This document shows positions 18,235 to 27,104 of a DNA stretch of 64,000 bases, piece after piece. The DNA is taken from positions 310,001-374,000 of the forward strand of contig NZ_CP155560.1 in NCBI RefSeq assembly GCF_022095615.2, in the 5' to 3' direction. The notes beneath the pieces were generated by a model. That model saw only the letters and a list, made by a program, of their open reading frames with translations, was not told the DNA's origin and did not search any database. Every line of letters starts with the position of its first letter. Within the stretch, counting starts at the first letter, position 1. This DNA comes from Bacillus thuringiensis (lineage in GTDB: Bacteria; Bacillota; Bacilli; Bacillales; Bacillaceae_G). The translations under genes were made by a program, and so were the position numbers.

Positions 18235-18655
18235 CTCACTTTTTCGAGATAAATGGTTTATGATTGCATAGAAAGATAAGAAAAAAAACGCTATCATTTC
18301 TCATACCATGATTATGCGTTGGTTTCATCAGTATGGACCTAAATTGGACAAACGAATTCGTCATCACCTGCAGCAAAACAATGATCTTTGGAAAGTTGAT
18401 GAAACATATATAAAAGTTAAAGGACAATGGCTGTACCTGTACCGTGCTGTTGATTCGAAAGGAAGCACAATCGATTTTTGTCTAAGCAAAACAAGAGACC
18501 AAAAGGCTGCAAAGCACTTTTTCAAGAAAGCTTTGCGGTCTTTTTATGTTTCAAAGCCACGTGTGATAACAATCGATAAGAATCCGGCTTATCCTATAGC
18601 AATTAAACAGTTAAAAAAAGAAAAAAGCATCCGCTACGAATGCTTTCTCTAAAAT
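18235..18655 (+). pseudogene. IS240-like (IS6) transposase relic, central part
   Basis: Starts with LSFRDKWF, breaks frame, then 18308-18652 is open: MRWFHQYGPKLDKRIRHH, VDETYIKVKGQWLYLYRAVD (the first catalytic Asp region), DFCLSKTRDQKAAKHFFKKA and PRVITIDKNPAYPIAI (the second Asp region). It ends at KEKSIRYECFL, before the catalytic Glu. Both ends of the element are missing. Confidence 0.85.
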
Positions 18656-18747
18656 ATAACATAAGGTCTTCTTAACTGTTTTTGTAAATAATTTCGCCTT
18701 ATAGGCAGAATCTCTTCCGCACCCCTAATAGTCTAAAATGTTTTTTA

Positions 18748-18890
18748 TCAAACAATAATTTCGCCATTTGTTTGAATTATATACTTATACCAATGAAACA
18801 AATCTTTTTTGTATCGTTTAATTGATCCATTACTTTCATTATCACGATTAACATAAATCATTCCAATCAATTTTTTCATTTCTAATTCAG
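18748..18890 (-). pseudogene. C-terminal fragment of a 6-phospho-beta-glucosidase (GH1)
   Basis: Minus-strand codons read ELEMKKLIGMIYVNRDNESN, then GSIKRYKKDLFHWYKYIIQT and NGEIIV, then a stop at 18748. This is the characteristic end of GH1 phospho-beta-glucosidases (YVDRD..GTL-RYKK-SFxWYKKVI-TNGE). The rest of the gene is absent. Confidence 0.8.
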
Positions 18891-18968
18891 TCTGTGAGCG
18901 TACTTGTTAAGTTTTAAATTTTTTATTATGACTAAAAAATCAGGTCCACTTATTTTTATCCTTAAAAA

Positions 18969-19013
18969 TAATCACCTTTGAAAAATCAATAAATCATTTT
19001 TCAAAGATGATTA
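18969..19013 (-). terminator. Terminator of the lipoprotein gene
   Basis: A long stem (AATCACCTTTGAAAAATC with GATTTTTCAAAG-type partner, one or two mismatches) with a T-rich tail on the minus strand, 27 bases past the stop at 19040. Confidence 0.75.
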
Positions 19014-19039
19014 ATATCTTCTAAACATTTTCTACTCTT

Positions 19040-19783
19040 TTAATTTTCTGTAATATTTACAAAATGAACGGCTCCCTTGTCCTCAGTGCCTAAAGCCTTA
19101 TTCACTTTATCTATTTCCTTTTTTAATTCTGGTGCTTTCCCTTGATTGACTAAATTAAGATTCCCAAAAGATTTATTAAAAGATAGGATCTGTCTAGTCT
19201 TTTCTTTCCCATTTATTTCTTTAAATAATGTATCATCTACTATTAATAGGATTACTTTGGATCCACCACGATATGGCGCTAGCCATACATCACCTGCGTA
19301 TTGTGTACTCATTTTTTTCGCATCATATGTTATTTCTTTTAAATCCTTATATTCTTTATTTGCAAATAAGATAGTTTCACCTTTTTTTGATTTTGGTAAT
19401 GAATCCACAGGATCTGAAGATATGTCCCCCTGATTATTATCTCTTTCAAGTATAAGCCCCTTCTTGACCATTTTTTCAGCAGTTGTTCTACTAATAAATA
19501 GTAAATTACTAGGAGTATCCGCCCCAGCATCCCCAAACTGTGTTGGGAGCTTTATGTTTAGTTTGTTATTATCAATGCTACCCTCTTTTATTTTGAATTC
19601 GTCTTGTGATATGGTTATATCTTTGTATAGGTCTATAATAGAATTTCTTGTTTGTTCATTTAACTGCTCTACCTCTATTGAAAGCCCATTTGCTGGGGAA
19701 TTTTTTGTACCAAATAATGAACATGCTCCTAACATGGCAATCGAAATACCAGATACTATTAATAATCCAAGTCTTTTTTTCAA
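19040..19783 (-). CDS. Lipoprotein of the Bce-type transporter module
   Basis: 247 residues, TTG start with AAGGAG. Signal peptide and lipobox LGAC with lipidated Cys21. The mature part is hydrophilic and mixed alpha/beta, with no family recognised. It lies 32 bases downstream of the Bce-type permease gene on the same strand and is followed by a strong terminator, so it is the last gene of that operon. It may capture or sense peptide at the membrane surface, or help the permease; this is inferred only from position. The second BceAB-like pair at 36-39 kb has no such lipoprotein; the position is taken by an IS6 end. Confidence 0.7.
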   Translation of the reverse strand: MKKRLGLLIVSGISIAMLGACSLFGTKNSPANGLSIEVEQLNEQTRNSIIDLYKDITISQDEFKIKEGSIDNNKLNIKLPTQFGDAGADTPSNLLFISRTTAEKMVKKGLILERDNNQGDISSDPVDSLPKSKKGETILFANKEYKDLKEITYDAKKMSTQYAGDVWLAPYRGGSKVILLIVDDTLFKEINGKEKTRQILSFNKSFGNLNLVNQGKAPELKKEIDKVNKALGTEDKGAVHFVNITEN

Positions 19784-19815
19784 CCTATATTCTCCTTCGT
19801 TTAATTATATTTGAA

Positions 19816-21786
19816 TTAAAAAATTGTTTTATACATTTTTTTCAAGTATTGAGCACGAACAACGTAAAAGTATATAATTTGCAAAACTAAGAAACAAATT
19901 AATACCATAATTGAACTACCCAAGACTGAAAAATCGGCTAATTCTTGTAAGGCCGTAAAAGCTACTGCACTATGTGTAATTGCTATTACAATGGGTAAAA
20001 AGAATAGTAATGCAAGTTGACGTGACACAATTTTCTTTAATTCAGGTTTACTTAAACCAACTTTTGCTATCATTTTATATTGCTGCTGATTTCGTTCTAA
20101 GTCTGTGTATAATCGGAAATATAAAAAGCTTGCAGCAAACGTAAAGAAAACAATCCCTATTAATACACTCATGATGGATGCAAGTCCAAAACCTTGCTTC
20201 ATCACTATCCATTTAGAAATTAAAGAAAAGAATGTATATTGTTCGTTGTATACTATAGGCTCTTTTATACCTTCATTATCTTTCTGAATTGCAGATATAA
20301 TTTTTTCTGCAACATTTTGCGTTTTCTCCCAATCCTTCACAATAAAACCATTAATAGTGGATTCACTATGGTGATCCTCTGGGTCCACTATCATTTTATT
20401 ATATACAGCATCTGGTATAATAACTGTCGTTATACTTGTATCTTGTAGTTCTTTTGGCGTTAGTGTTTTATTTACATGCATATCTATTTTTATATTTCTA
20501 TGCGACAATCGATAGTTATTTTGATTAGATTTTGTTTTAGTTACTTTTCTTGAAGGAATGACAAAACTATCATTTTCTTCTTTTAAACTTTCTTTTTCAA
20601 AACCAAATGCCTCAGCTAACTTATTATAATCACTTAGTTTTATAACGCTTAATAATATATTACTGTTATAAATGGTATCTGGAATTTGTTTTATTGAATA
20701 AGTTACTTGTTTGAAATTAAACCCACTATTATTGAGTTCGTTTTTTATTTTTTTTAGATGCTCTTTTTCTAAAGAATTTTTATTATTAGACTGATAAGTA
20801 AATGCAAAGGGACTATCCGATTCCGCCATGGATGAATTCCCTAACCCCATACAAGTCCCCACTGCAGTAAAGGCAACAGCTGATATAATTGTGACCATAA
20901 AAAACATTTTTGCATTATCTTTTAATTGATACACTAAATCTGAGATGGTGAGTATATTTGTTTTCTTAAAGAAAATATTATCTCTTTTCTTTAATGTACG
21001 TAGCACATACACACTGAGCTGTGTAAATAAAAGATAAGTCCCAAGTACAACAAAGCTCACCCCTATTGCCAACATGATTAATAAATAATTTATATCCTTG
21101 TAATGTATTGCTTTAACACTATGGAAAACAGCCGCATATCCTAGTCCAATACAAATGAGGGCTAATAAGGATAACCACAAGGATGCTCTAGGTTCTGGCT
21201 TTGGCTTATCCTCTGCTTTTATTAATTCAACTAGTTGTTCTACATTTACTAGTCGAGAAGTAAATAGAGAAATAAATAAAAAGAGCAACAAGAAAGCTCC
21301 AAATGTTATTCCAATTGCTTGAAAGGGTACGTAAAATGGGAGTCCTTTATCAATCATTAATAGATTGTTGCTCATAATTAAGATAAACTTAGAGAACGCC
21401 AATCCAATTGTAATTCCTGTTAAAATAGAAACGATGCCAATTATTATATTTTCAATAAATACTAATGTATTCAGTTGTGAACGTGACATCCCATGCAGCA
21501 TTAGTATCCCAAAATCTTTTTTTCTTGTTTTTAAAAATGCACTTACAGAATATAGGATAAAGAAGAATGAGAAGAAAAATATTAATCCCTGCGATATCTG
21601 TAATCCTGATTTTGCAAATGTATTGATTGTTACACTGGCAGCAAGATCCCCTTGTAAATTAGGATGAAATGCAAGTAGTGCATAAGTAAAGAAAATCATA
21701 ATAGCAAATGTACTACTAAAAAAATGAGCCATATATGTTCGTTTACTTCGAATGATGTTGTTAAGCGCGAACTGCCGAAAAGTCAT
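19816..21786 (-). CDS. BceB-type ABC transporter permease
   Basis: 656 residues from ATG 21786 (AGGAGGAA 8 bases upstream; ATG 21792 is too close). Ten hydrophobic helices in the 1 + 3 + 2 + 1 + 3 layout of BceB permeases. A large extracellular loop of about 200 residues lies between helices 7 and 8 (about 315-525). FtsX-like segments carry LMLHGMSRSQLNTLVFIEN near the N terminus and KMIAKVGLSKPELKKIVSRQ near the C terminus. BceB proteins bind cell-wall-active peptides and signal flux to the BceS kinase. The start overlaps the ATPase gene. It is clearly paralogous to the permease at 36176. Confidence 0.9.
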   Translation of the reverse strand: MTFRQFALNNIIRSKRTYMAHFFSSTFAIMIFFTYALLAFHPNLQGDLAASVTINTFAKSGLQISQGLIFFFSFFFILYSVSAFLKTRKKDFGILMLHGMSRSQLNTLVFIENIIIGIVSILTGITIGLAFSKFILIMSNNLLMIDKGLPFYVPFQAIGITFGAFLLLFLFISLFTSRLVNVEQLVELIKAEDKPKPEPRASLWLSLLALICIGLGYAAVFHSVKAIHYKDINYLLIMLAIGVSFVVLGTYLLFTQLSVYVLRTLKKRDNIFFKKTNILTISDLVYQLKDNAKMFFMVTIISAVAFTAVGTCMGLGNSSMAESDSPFAFTYQSNNKNSLEKEHLKKIKNELNNSGFNFKQVTYSIKQIPDTIYNSNILLSVIKLSDYNKLAEAFGFEKESLKEENDSFVIPSRKVTKTKSNQNNYRLSHRNIKIDMHVNKTLTPKELQDTSITTVIIPDAVYNKMIVDPEDHHSESTINGFIVKDWEKTQNVAEKIISAIQKDNEGIKEPIVYNEQYTFFSLISKWIVMKQGFGLASIMSVLIGIVFFTFAASFLYFRLYTDLERNQQQYKMIAKVGLSKPELKKIVSRQLALLFFLPIVIAITHSAVAFTALQELADFSVLGSSIMVLICFLVLQIIYFYVVRAQYLKKMYKTIF

Positions 21787-22531
21787 GTGCATTTCCTCCT
21801 AATAATGCTAAAACCTCTAGAATTTTTTGATAGAATACTTTACGATTATCTCCACAGTAAATCTCGTTGTATAACTGTCCATCTTTGATAAACACAATTC
21901 GATCACAATAACTGGCAGCCATTGCATCATGAGTGACTAACATCATCGTTGTACTATTTTCTTTATTAAGCTTTGTCAATAATTCCATCACATCACAAGC
22001 AGATTTTGAATCCAGATTTCCTGTAGGCTCATCCGCAAGTAATAATTTTGGATTATGAATAGTAGCACGCGCGATTGCTGTTCTTTGTGCCTGCCCACCT
22101 GAAATTTCATACGTACGTTTATCTAATATTTCAGTTATCCCTAGTTTTTTAGCAATAGCTTCAACTTTCCCTTCCATTTCTCTAGGGCTTACACCATCAA
22201 GTGTAAGTGGAAGAACAATATTTTCTTTCACTGTTAATGTATTAAGGAGATTAAATGATTGAAAAACAAACCCTAATTCACGTCTTCGAAATAAAGACAA
22301 CTGATCTGGAGATAACAGATATGGATTTTCTCCATGGATTAATACTTCTCCTGATGTTGGTGCATCTATAGTAGACACCATATTTAAAAGCGTTGTTTTA
22401 CCGCTCCCAGATGGTCCCATAATTCCTACAAATTCACCTTTGTTTATTTTTAAATCAATATGGGATAATGCTGTATAAGAAATTTTCCCTGGATAAACTT
22501 TCCCTAAATCTGAAACATGTAGTATCTCCAC
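21761..22531 (-). CDS. BceA-type ABC transporter ATPase
   Basis: 256 residues from GTG 22531, with GGAAGGTGA about 7 bases upstream. The upstream ATG (22549) has no RBS, and alignment with the paralogue at 38109 supports GTG. Walker A is GPSGSGKTT, Q-loop FVFQSFN, signature ISGGQAQR, Walker B LLLADEP and switch VTHDA. It energises the permease next to it. A terminator and about 100 bases separate it from the kinase gene upstream. The ABC genes therefore have their own promoter, probably activated by the response regulator, as known for Bce modules. Confidence 0.92.
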   Translation of the reverse strand: MEILHVSDLGKVYPGKISYTALSHIDLKINKGEFVGIMGPSGSGKTTLLNMVSTIDAPTSGEVLIHGENPYLLSPDQLSLFRRRELGFVFQSFNLLNTLTVKENIVLPLTLDGVSPREMEGKVEAIAKKLGITEILDKRTYEISGGQAQRTAIARATIHNPKLLLADEPTGNLDSKSACDVMELLTKLNKENSTTMMLVTHDAMAASYCDRIVFIKDGQLYNEIYCGDNRKVFYQKILEVLALLGGNAHDFSAVRA

Positions 22532-22559
22532 AAGTATTTCACCTTCCATTTCTCTTTTC

Positions 22560-22646
22560 GATACATGAAGTGTAACCTATATATAGTATGTCTAATATCG
22601 ATTTCCCTAACATTTATCTAACAAGTTTGTAAGATTCAAAAGAAAA
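22560..22646 (-). promoter_or_regulatory. Promoter region of the BceAB-like operon
   Basis: Between the kinase terminator and the ATPase start. The minus strand shows two TTGTTAG/ATGTTAG half-sites 13 bases apart, a spacing typical of response-regulator binding. Downstream come TTAGACA and TATATA boxes. The binding sites are inference. Confidence 0.4.
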
Positions 22647-22676
22647 AACCGATGAAAGGTACACCTTTCATCGGTT
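22647..22676 (-). terminator. Terminator after the kinase gene
   Basis: A perfect 14-base stem (AACCGATGAAAGGT with ACCTTTCATCGGTT), 2-base loop and T6 tail on the minus strand. It includes part of the kinase stop codon. Confidence 0.9.
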
Positions 22677-23661
22677 AACGAGATGCAAATGGGAATATGA
22701 TTCTAACATTTGTTCCCTTACCCACCTCAGATTCTATCTCAATCTTATGATTTAATTTTTCACATACTTCTTTAACAAGATATAATCCCATTCCCGTAGA
22801 CTCTTTAAATTTCCTACCATTTTCTCCAGTATAAAATGGATTGAAAACACGAGGTAAATCAGTGGTAGGAATACCCACTCCATTATCTGTTACATCCAAA
22901 ATAATTGCTCTTCCTTTTGAATACGCCGATACTATTACTTTCTCTTTCTTACTTGATGAATATTTTATTGCATTTGACAGTACTTGATTGAGTATAAATC
23001 GAAACCATTTCTTATCTGTTTCTACAATAAGATTCGGATCTACTTTTACCTCTGGATACACATAACTACGTATAAATAGACGTTTATTTTCATGAATAGC
23101 AGAATCAATCATTCCTAATAACTGCAATCTGTCCACATGAAAATCCTGTTCAAATGTTTCTAGACGAGCAACATATAAGACCATTTCTAATCCTTTTTTG
23201 ATTCTTTCCGTTTCTTCATTAATACTGTCAAATCGAGAGTCATCTGCATCCTGTGTAATTAACTCAATAACAGAAAGAGGTGTTTTCATTTGATGGACCC
23301 ATTGATTCATAAAAGTCATTTGTTCTTGTTGTTTTCGTTCCCATTTTTTTAATTTGTTTTGATAATATTGATATTGAGTTTGTAGTAATGTTTCTAAGGC
23401 CATTGATAAGGGAGTCAAATCACTATCTTTTATTGATTCATTTAAAGCTTCCATTGGTGTTGATAGACGCTTGTAGAATGAACGATGACTATAATAACGA
23501 TATATTAAATAACCCATTAATAAAAAAATACCCAAAAATACAGAATATAATGCTGTCAAAATATGTGGATAACCATCGAACCAATATATAAAAAGAATGA
23601 TAAGCAATTGGGCAAATGTATAGCAAATGAGTGGAATATGTTCTTGTAAAAATAATTTCAT
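22675..23661 (-). CDS. BceS-type intramembrane-sensing histidine kinase
   Basis: 328 residues from ATG 23661; the stop of the regulator gene and this start share one A (TAATG). Two TM helices (about 10-28 and 33-53) are separated by only a few residues, so there is no external sensor domain. This is the hallmark of kinases that read a BceB transporter. The H-box is WVHQMKTPLSV. ATPase boxes are NQVLSNAIKYS, DNGVGIP and GMGLYLVKEV. It phosphorylates the regulator encoded just upstream. The longer frame to 23685 lacks a proper RBS. Confidence 0.9.
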   Translation of the reverse strand: MKLFLQEHIPLICYTFAQLLIILFIYWFDGYPHILTALYSVFLGIFLLMGYLIYRYYSHRSFYKRLSTPMEALNESIKDSDLTPLSMALETLLQTQYQYYQNKLKKWERKQQEQMTFMNQWVHQMKTPLSVIELITQDADDSRFDSINEETERIKKGLEMVLYVARLETFEQDFHVDRLQLLGMIDSAIHENKRLFIRSYVYPEVKVDPNLIVETDKKWFRFILNQVLSNAIKYSSSKKEKVIVSAYSKGRAIILDVTDNGVGIPTTDLPRVFNPFYTGENGRKFKESTGMGLYLVKEVCEKLNHKIEIESEVGKGTNVRIIFPFASR

Positions 23662-24365
23662 TATTCCTTCCCTTCCTTCTCCCAAGTAGCATGCAATCGA
23701 TATCCAGCACCACGAACTGTCTCCAGTGCGTTTTCAATACCTAAATCCTGCAATTTCCTTCTAATTCTACCTATATTTACACTCAATGTATTCTCGTCTA
23801 TGTATGAACTATCCCATAGTTGTTCTAAAATCACTTCACGTTTTACAAGGAGCGGAGACTTTGTTATCAATATTTCCAATAAAGTTGTTTCTTTTCTAGT
23901 AAGTAAAATTGTCTTATTATCTAGTTGAAGTTCCATTCTTTCTGGAAACAGGTGTAGTCCTGATTGCTCAACTATTCGTTCTTTTACTTTGGGAGCATAT
24001 TCACCGTATGCTCTTCTGAGTTGACTACGGATTTTAGACATTACAACTTCATAATAAAAAGGTTTCGTAATGTAGTCATCACCGCCATTTTCTAAAGCCA
24101 TAACTTGATCCATTTCTCCACTCCTTGCAGATAGAAATACAATTGGACATGTAGAAATAGCTCGTATTTGGCGACACCAATAATAACCGTCAAAATTAGG
24201 TAAATTTACATCTAATAGCACTAAATCTGGTTTTATCTTTTGAAATATTTCTAAGATATTTTCAAAATCCTCTATAATAACACTTTGGTATCCATATTTT
24301 TTTATATGAGTTCCCAGTAATTCAGCGATTTTCATATCATCTTCTACAATCATGATTGTATTCAT
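23661..24365 (-). CDS. BceR-type OmpR-family response regulator
   Basis: 234 residues. Receiver domain 1-115 with D9/D10, phosphoacceptor D52 (LLDVNLP) and KPF after the switch Thr/Ser region. Winged-helix DNA-binding domain 130-225 (LTRKETTLLEILI, SVNIGRIRRKLQ, TVRGAGYRL). First gene of the regulator-kinase pair, RBS AAAGGAG. Expected target is the ABC operon directly downstream. Kinase, regulator, ABC pair and lipoprotein are all on the minus strand, giving a complete antimicrobial-peptide sensing and detoxification module. Confidence 0.92.
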   Translation of the reverse strand: MNTIMIVEDDMKIAELLGTHIKKYGYQSVIIEDFENILEIFQKIKPDLVLLDVNLPNFDGYYWCRQIRAISTCPIVFLSARSGEMDQVMALENGGDDYITKPFYYEVVMSKIRSQLRRAYGEYAPKVKERIVEQSGLHLFPERMELQLDNKTILLTRKETTLLEILITKSPLLVKREVILEQLWDSSYIDENTLSVNIGRIRRKLQDLGIENALETVRGAGYRLHATWEKEGKE

Positions 24366-24604
24366 TTCGTAATCTCCTTTAATTTAGGTGTAATTTTTAA
24401 AGTTCGTTTAGTGTTTTATATTTTACTTATTTAAAAAAGATGATATCTTATATCCTCCCTAAAACGCAATAAGTATCCATTAAAGTGTATATTTATTGTT
24501 TCTAAATTAATAAACGTAATAGAGATGGTATCCATCTTTTTTTCTTTACTTAAAATAGTATGTTGATTCTCCAATTGGAGGAGTAGGATAGGATATAATT
24601 GAAA

Positions 24605-24626
24605 AAGCACCCTGTTTACAGGGCGC
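24605..24626 (-). terminator. Terminator after the truncated response regulator
   Basis: AAGCACCCTG pairs with CAGGGCGCTT around TTTA, with a T5 tail on the minus strand. Confidence 0.6.
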
Positions 24627-24692
24627 TTCATTAAATATAATATCCATTTTACATATTAACTAAAAAACTTATAAATTTTATACCCATTAGGG

Positions 24693-25004
24693 CTATCTAA
24701 AAGGGGTAAGACCATGATTCCTTTTTTTGAGCCACTGACAACTGATTAAGCCAAGAAGATCAAAATGAATGCTTTTATTATGTTCTATTGACGTATTGTA
24801 TTTTTTAAATCTTCTTAATTGGGACTTCACTCTAGCGATTAATTCCAATGGGTTAAACGGTTTTGATAAGTAATCATCGGTACCTGAGGCTAAACCCTGA
24901 ATTTTGTCTATATCCTCTGATTTTGCAGATAGCATAATGATAAGCATATTGCGGTCTTCCCTGAAATTCATACACGCCTCAATACCATCCATATTCGGCA
25001 TCAT
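24693..25004 (-). pseudogene. Truncated response regulator receiver domain
   Basis: The frame reads MMPNMDGIEACMNFREDRNM, then LIIMLSAKSEDIDKIQGLAS, GTDDYLSKPFNPLELIARVK and SQLRRFKK. That is the second half of an OmpR-type receiver, beginning just after the phosphoacceptor. The N-terminal ~50 residues and the DNA-binding domain are missing. The last 20 codons come from a GAGCCACT-ACAA-TGATTAA sequence also seen at 36003-36050, so recombination at that sequence probably removed the 3' part. Confidence 0.75.
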
Positions 25005-25154
25005 ATTTTGTATCTTTTGTAAAACTTGTTCTCAATTTGTAAATATTAAGCATACTCGAAAAAAAGGCTCTATTTAGATTCTTTTGCTAAATGAATATAT
25101 TACTATTTAACAGCTGGTATTCATCATCTCCAAAAATCCAGTAACTTCATCATA

Positions 25155-25188
25155 AAAAGTGCTCTTAGATATATCTACGAGCACTTTT
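25155..25188. terminator. Hairpin AAAAGTGCTC/GAGCACTTTT
   Basis: A symmetric 10-base stem around a 14-base loop with A and T flanks. No intact gene ends next to it. Confidence 0.55.
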
Positions 25189-25272
25189 ATGAAACATTAT
25201 TTTTTATTTGCCTTTGATCCACTTTATGATAGTAACCGTGTTTTACTACTTGCCTAACATCATCTGTGATAT

Positions 25273-25314
25273 GAACCATAAGTTTGCCGGAACGGCAAGC
25301 TTATGGTTCTTTTT
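25273..25314 (+). terminator. Strong hairpin with T tract, orphan
   Basis: GAACCATAAGTTTGCC pairs with GGCAAGCTTATGGTTC (one mismatch) and is followed by T5. It lies 330 bases before the kinase-like gene and may be a leader attenuator or a gene relic. Its GGCAAGCTTATGG motif recurs at 26550-26565. Confidence 0.65.
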
Positions 25315-25639
25315 GTTTGCGGCAAACTTATGCTTCCAGGATTTGAAGAATATTTTTAATGTCTCTTTTAAATAAAGTCACAGTGTTTATAAAAAAGACG
25401 CGATGTTTTGTCCCTTTGGATCTGTTTATCTAAAGGGATGTTTTTATAGTGAAAAGAGGATCTGAACTGAAAGGCGGATTAAGGAACTGTTGAGTAGCAA
25501 TAAAGTTACTCCACTAAAGGGCCAGATTGTGAAATAAGAAAGGACTATTGAGGATTATTCTTGAATTTGTAAGTTATTCCTTTAAAGGGAAAATCGGAGT
25601 TAAGATTACAAGGTAGAATCATGAAAGGGGTATTCCTGT

Positions 25640-26266
25640 ATGTTACCAATGGATAAACCTGGTCAAATTGTTATTATGAACGGCACCCCTAGATCTGGGA
25701 AATCCAGCATCGCCACTGTAATCCAGAGCACGTTTAAAGGTGTGTGGATGAACTTAGGAGTAGATTGGTTCATGCAAATGACCCCAGAACGCTATCAGCC
25801 AGGTATTGGATTACGTCCTGGTGGCGAGCGCCCCGATATTGAGCCCTTGGTTATACTTATGTATAAAGCCATGTATGAGTCTATTGCTACACACAGTCGT
25901 TTAGGGATAAACGTCGTAGTTGATGTCGGTCATCATGACAATTATTCCGTCCCACGGGGAATTCTGCCCGAATGTGCACAGATACTAAAGGGACTGCCAG
26001 TTATGTTTGTGGGGGTACATTGTCCAATTGAAATTATTATGAAACGACGGATAGAAACATGGAAAGTTGGTTACTCAGAAGGTGGTTCAATCCCATTACC
26101 AGTAAAACTATGGCAAGAGTCCGTCCATGAGCCCGGTATTTATGACTTAGAAATCGATACTTCAGTACTAAACCCTGAAGAGTGTGCTAATTTAATTCGC
26201 TTGAGGCTCGAAAATGGTCCACCTCCGACAGCATTTCAATTAATTGAACAAATGGGAACTGGCTAA
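25640..26266 (+). CDS. Chloramphenicol 3-O-phosphotransferase-like P-loop kinase
   Basis: 208 residues with Walker A GTPRSGKSS (15-23) and LGVDWF, where D42 fits the catalytic Asp of the CPT family. PGIGLRPGGERPDIEPLV is the substrate loop, followed by NVVVDVGHHD (92-100) and a VGVHCP-xxE-xxKRR lid (FVGVHCPIEIIMKRRIE). CPT proteins phosphorylate chloramphenicol in Streptomyces; Bacillus homologues are of unproven substrate, so resistance cannot be assumed. RBS AAAGGGG. Base composition is richer in GC than its neighbours, suggesting transfer. It stands alone, with terminator-like hairpins on both sides. Confidence 0.8.
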   Translation: MLPMDKPGQIVIMNGTPRSGKSSIATVIQSTFKGVWMNLGVDWFMQMTPERYQPGIGLRPGGERPDIEPLVILMYKAMYESIATHSRLGINVVVDVGHHDNYSVPRGILPECAQILKGLPVMFVGVHCPIEIIMKRRIETWKVGYSEGGSIPLPVKLWQESVHEPGIYDLEIDTSVLNPEECANLIRLRLENGPPPTAFQLIEQMGTG

Positions 26267-26438
26267 TGCTTTGTTATGGCACGGATTACAGTATAAACCG
26301 GGGTTTTTCTATGAATCAGGTGACTATTTCACTCTGATATTGTAGATCACTCTTCCATTAAAGGGCGCGATTGTTGAGCAAACACAGGTAGAAAAATGAT
26401 TAAACTTTTTTATAAAAAATTATTCACTAGCAACAAAT

Positions 26439-26482
26439 AACCCAAGCATTTTGATCAAACTTTTTTCGAAATGTTTGGGTTT
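26439..26482 (+). terminator. Terminator after the CPT-like gene
   Basis: AACCCAAGCATTT pairs with AAATGTTTGGGTT (one mismatch), followed by a T-rich stretch. Confidence 0.55.
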
Positions 26483-26671
26483 CTTCTGTTGAAAAATCAA
26501 TTTTTGTAGCATGCTTTTGATCAAACTTTATTACAAACCAACAGCATTCACGGCAAGCTTATGGGTTAATAATTAATCCACGGCAAAGATATACTTCCTT
26601 TCCCCGCGAATAATCAACTAAATCTCCTCAAAAACATGTGATTTCCGGCAAAGATATGCTTCCTTTAGCGG

Positions 26672-26927
26672 CACTTTATGGGTAAAGTTACATCATCTAC
26701 TTCAATTCCCATTATCTCTTTAATATCTACAACAATTGTATTCTGAAGAACACCCACTACATATCCGGTTAATTGTAAATTAGGATGTTAATGATATAAA
26801 AACAGAACGTAATCCCCAATTGTTACCTTAATTATTCGTTAGGTTTCCCTTTTTTTACTTCTTCATACTGTTTAGCAAGTCTATAAAATAAAGAACACTT
26901 AATATCATATTTCTTCATGGCTTCTAT
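26672..26927 (-). pseudogene. Remnants of two small hypothetical genes
   Basis: Minus strand 26927-26840 encodes MKKYDIKCSLFYRLAKQYEE then VKKGKPNE and a stop. Just after it, another frame reads IKVTIGDYVLFLYH, a stop, then HPNLQLTGYVVGVLQNTIVV and DIKEIMGIEVDDVTLPIK to 26672. The second looks like a small beta protein (VGDYVxF...GxVVxV..NTIVVDI) with one nonsense codon. No RBS is clear. The pair resembles small phage-like or plasmid-like genes; not identified. Confidence 0.4.
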
Positions 26928-26965
26928 ATTTAAAAATTTCTACTCTAAATACAATAAGCAAAACA

Positions 26966-27000
26966 AAAAGAACTTGTAGAAATCACTACAAGTTCTTTTT
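26966..27000. terminator. Terminator of the transglutaminase-like gene
   Basis: A perfect 15-base stem (AAAAAGAACTTGTAG with CTACAAGTTCTTTTT), about 105 bases past the stop at 27105 on the minus strand. Confidence 0.85.
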
Positions 27001-27104
27001 CAAATAATGTATAAAAGGTGAATCAAACTATCTCATTACTTAAAACGAAGAACCTCCATAATTACCATAAACATTTGAGCATAGTTTCAATATATATCAG
27101 TCTC

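Larger units (their letters stand above)
25316..26690. repeat. Short dispersed repeats flanking the CPT-like gene
   Basis: CGGCAAACTTATGCTTCC (25322), CGGCAAGCTTATGGG (26550), CGGCAAAGATATACTTCC (26580) and CGGCAAAGATATGCTTCC (26645) are related, as is the arm of the hairpin at 25294. All surround the kinase gene and none is seen elsewhere in the window by eye. Function unknown. Confidence 0.55.

Noticed and set aside
11860..18655. One IS240 copy split by the wall genes
   Set aside because: The two fragments overlap in the protein region they encode, so they come from different copies.
25640..26266. Proven chloramphenicol resistance gene
   Set aside because: Family motifs fit, but Bacillus homologues have no proven substrate, so only the family is claimed.
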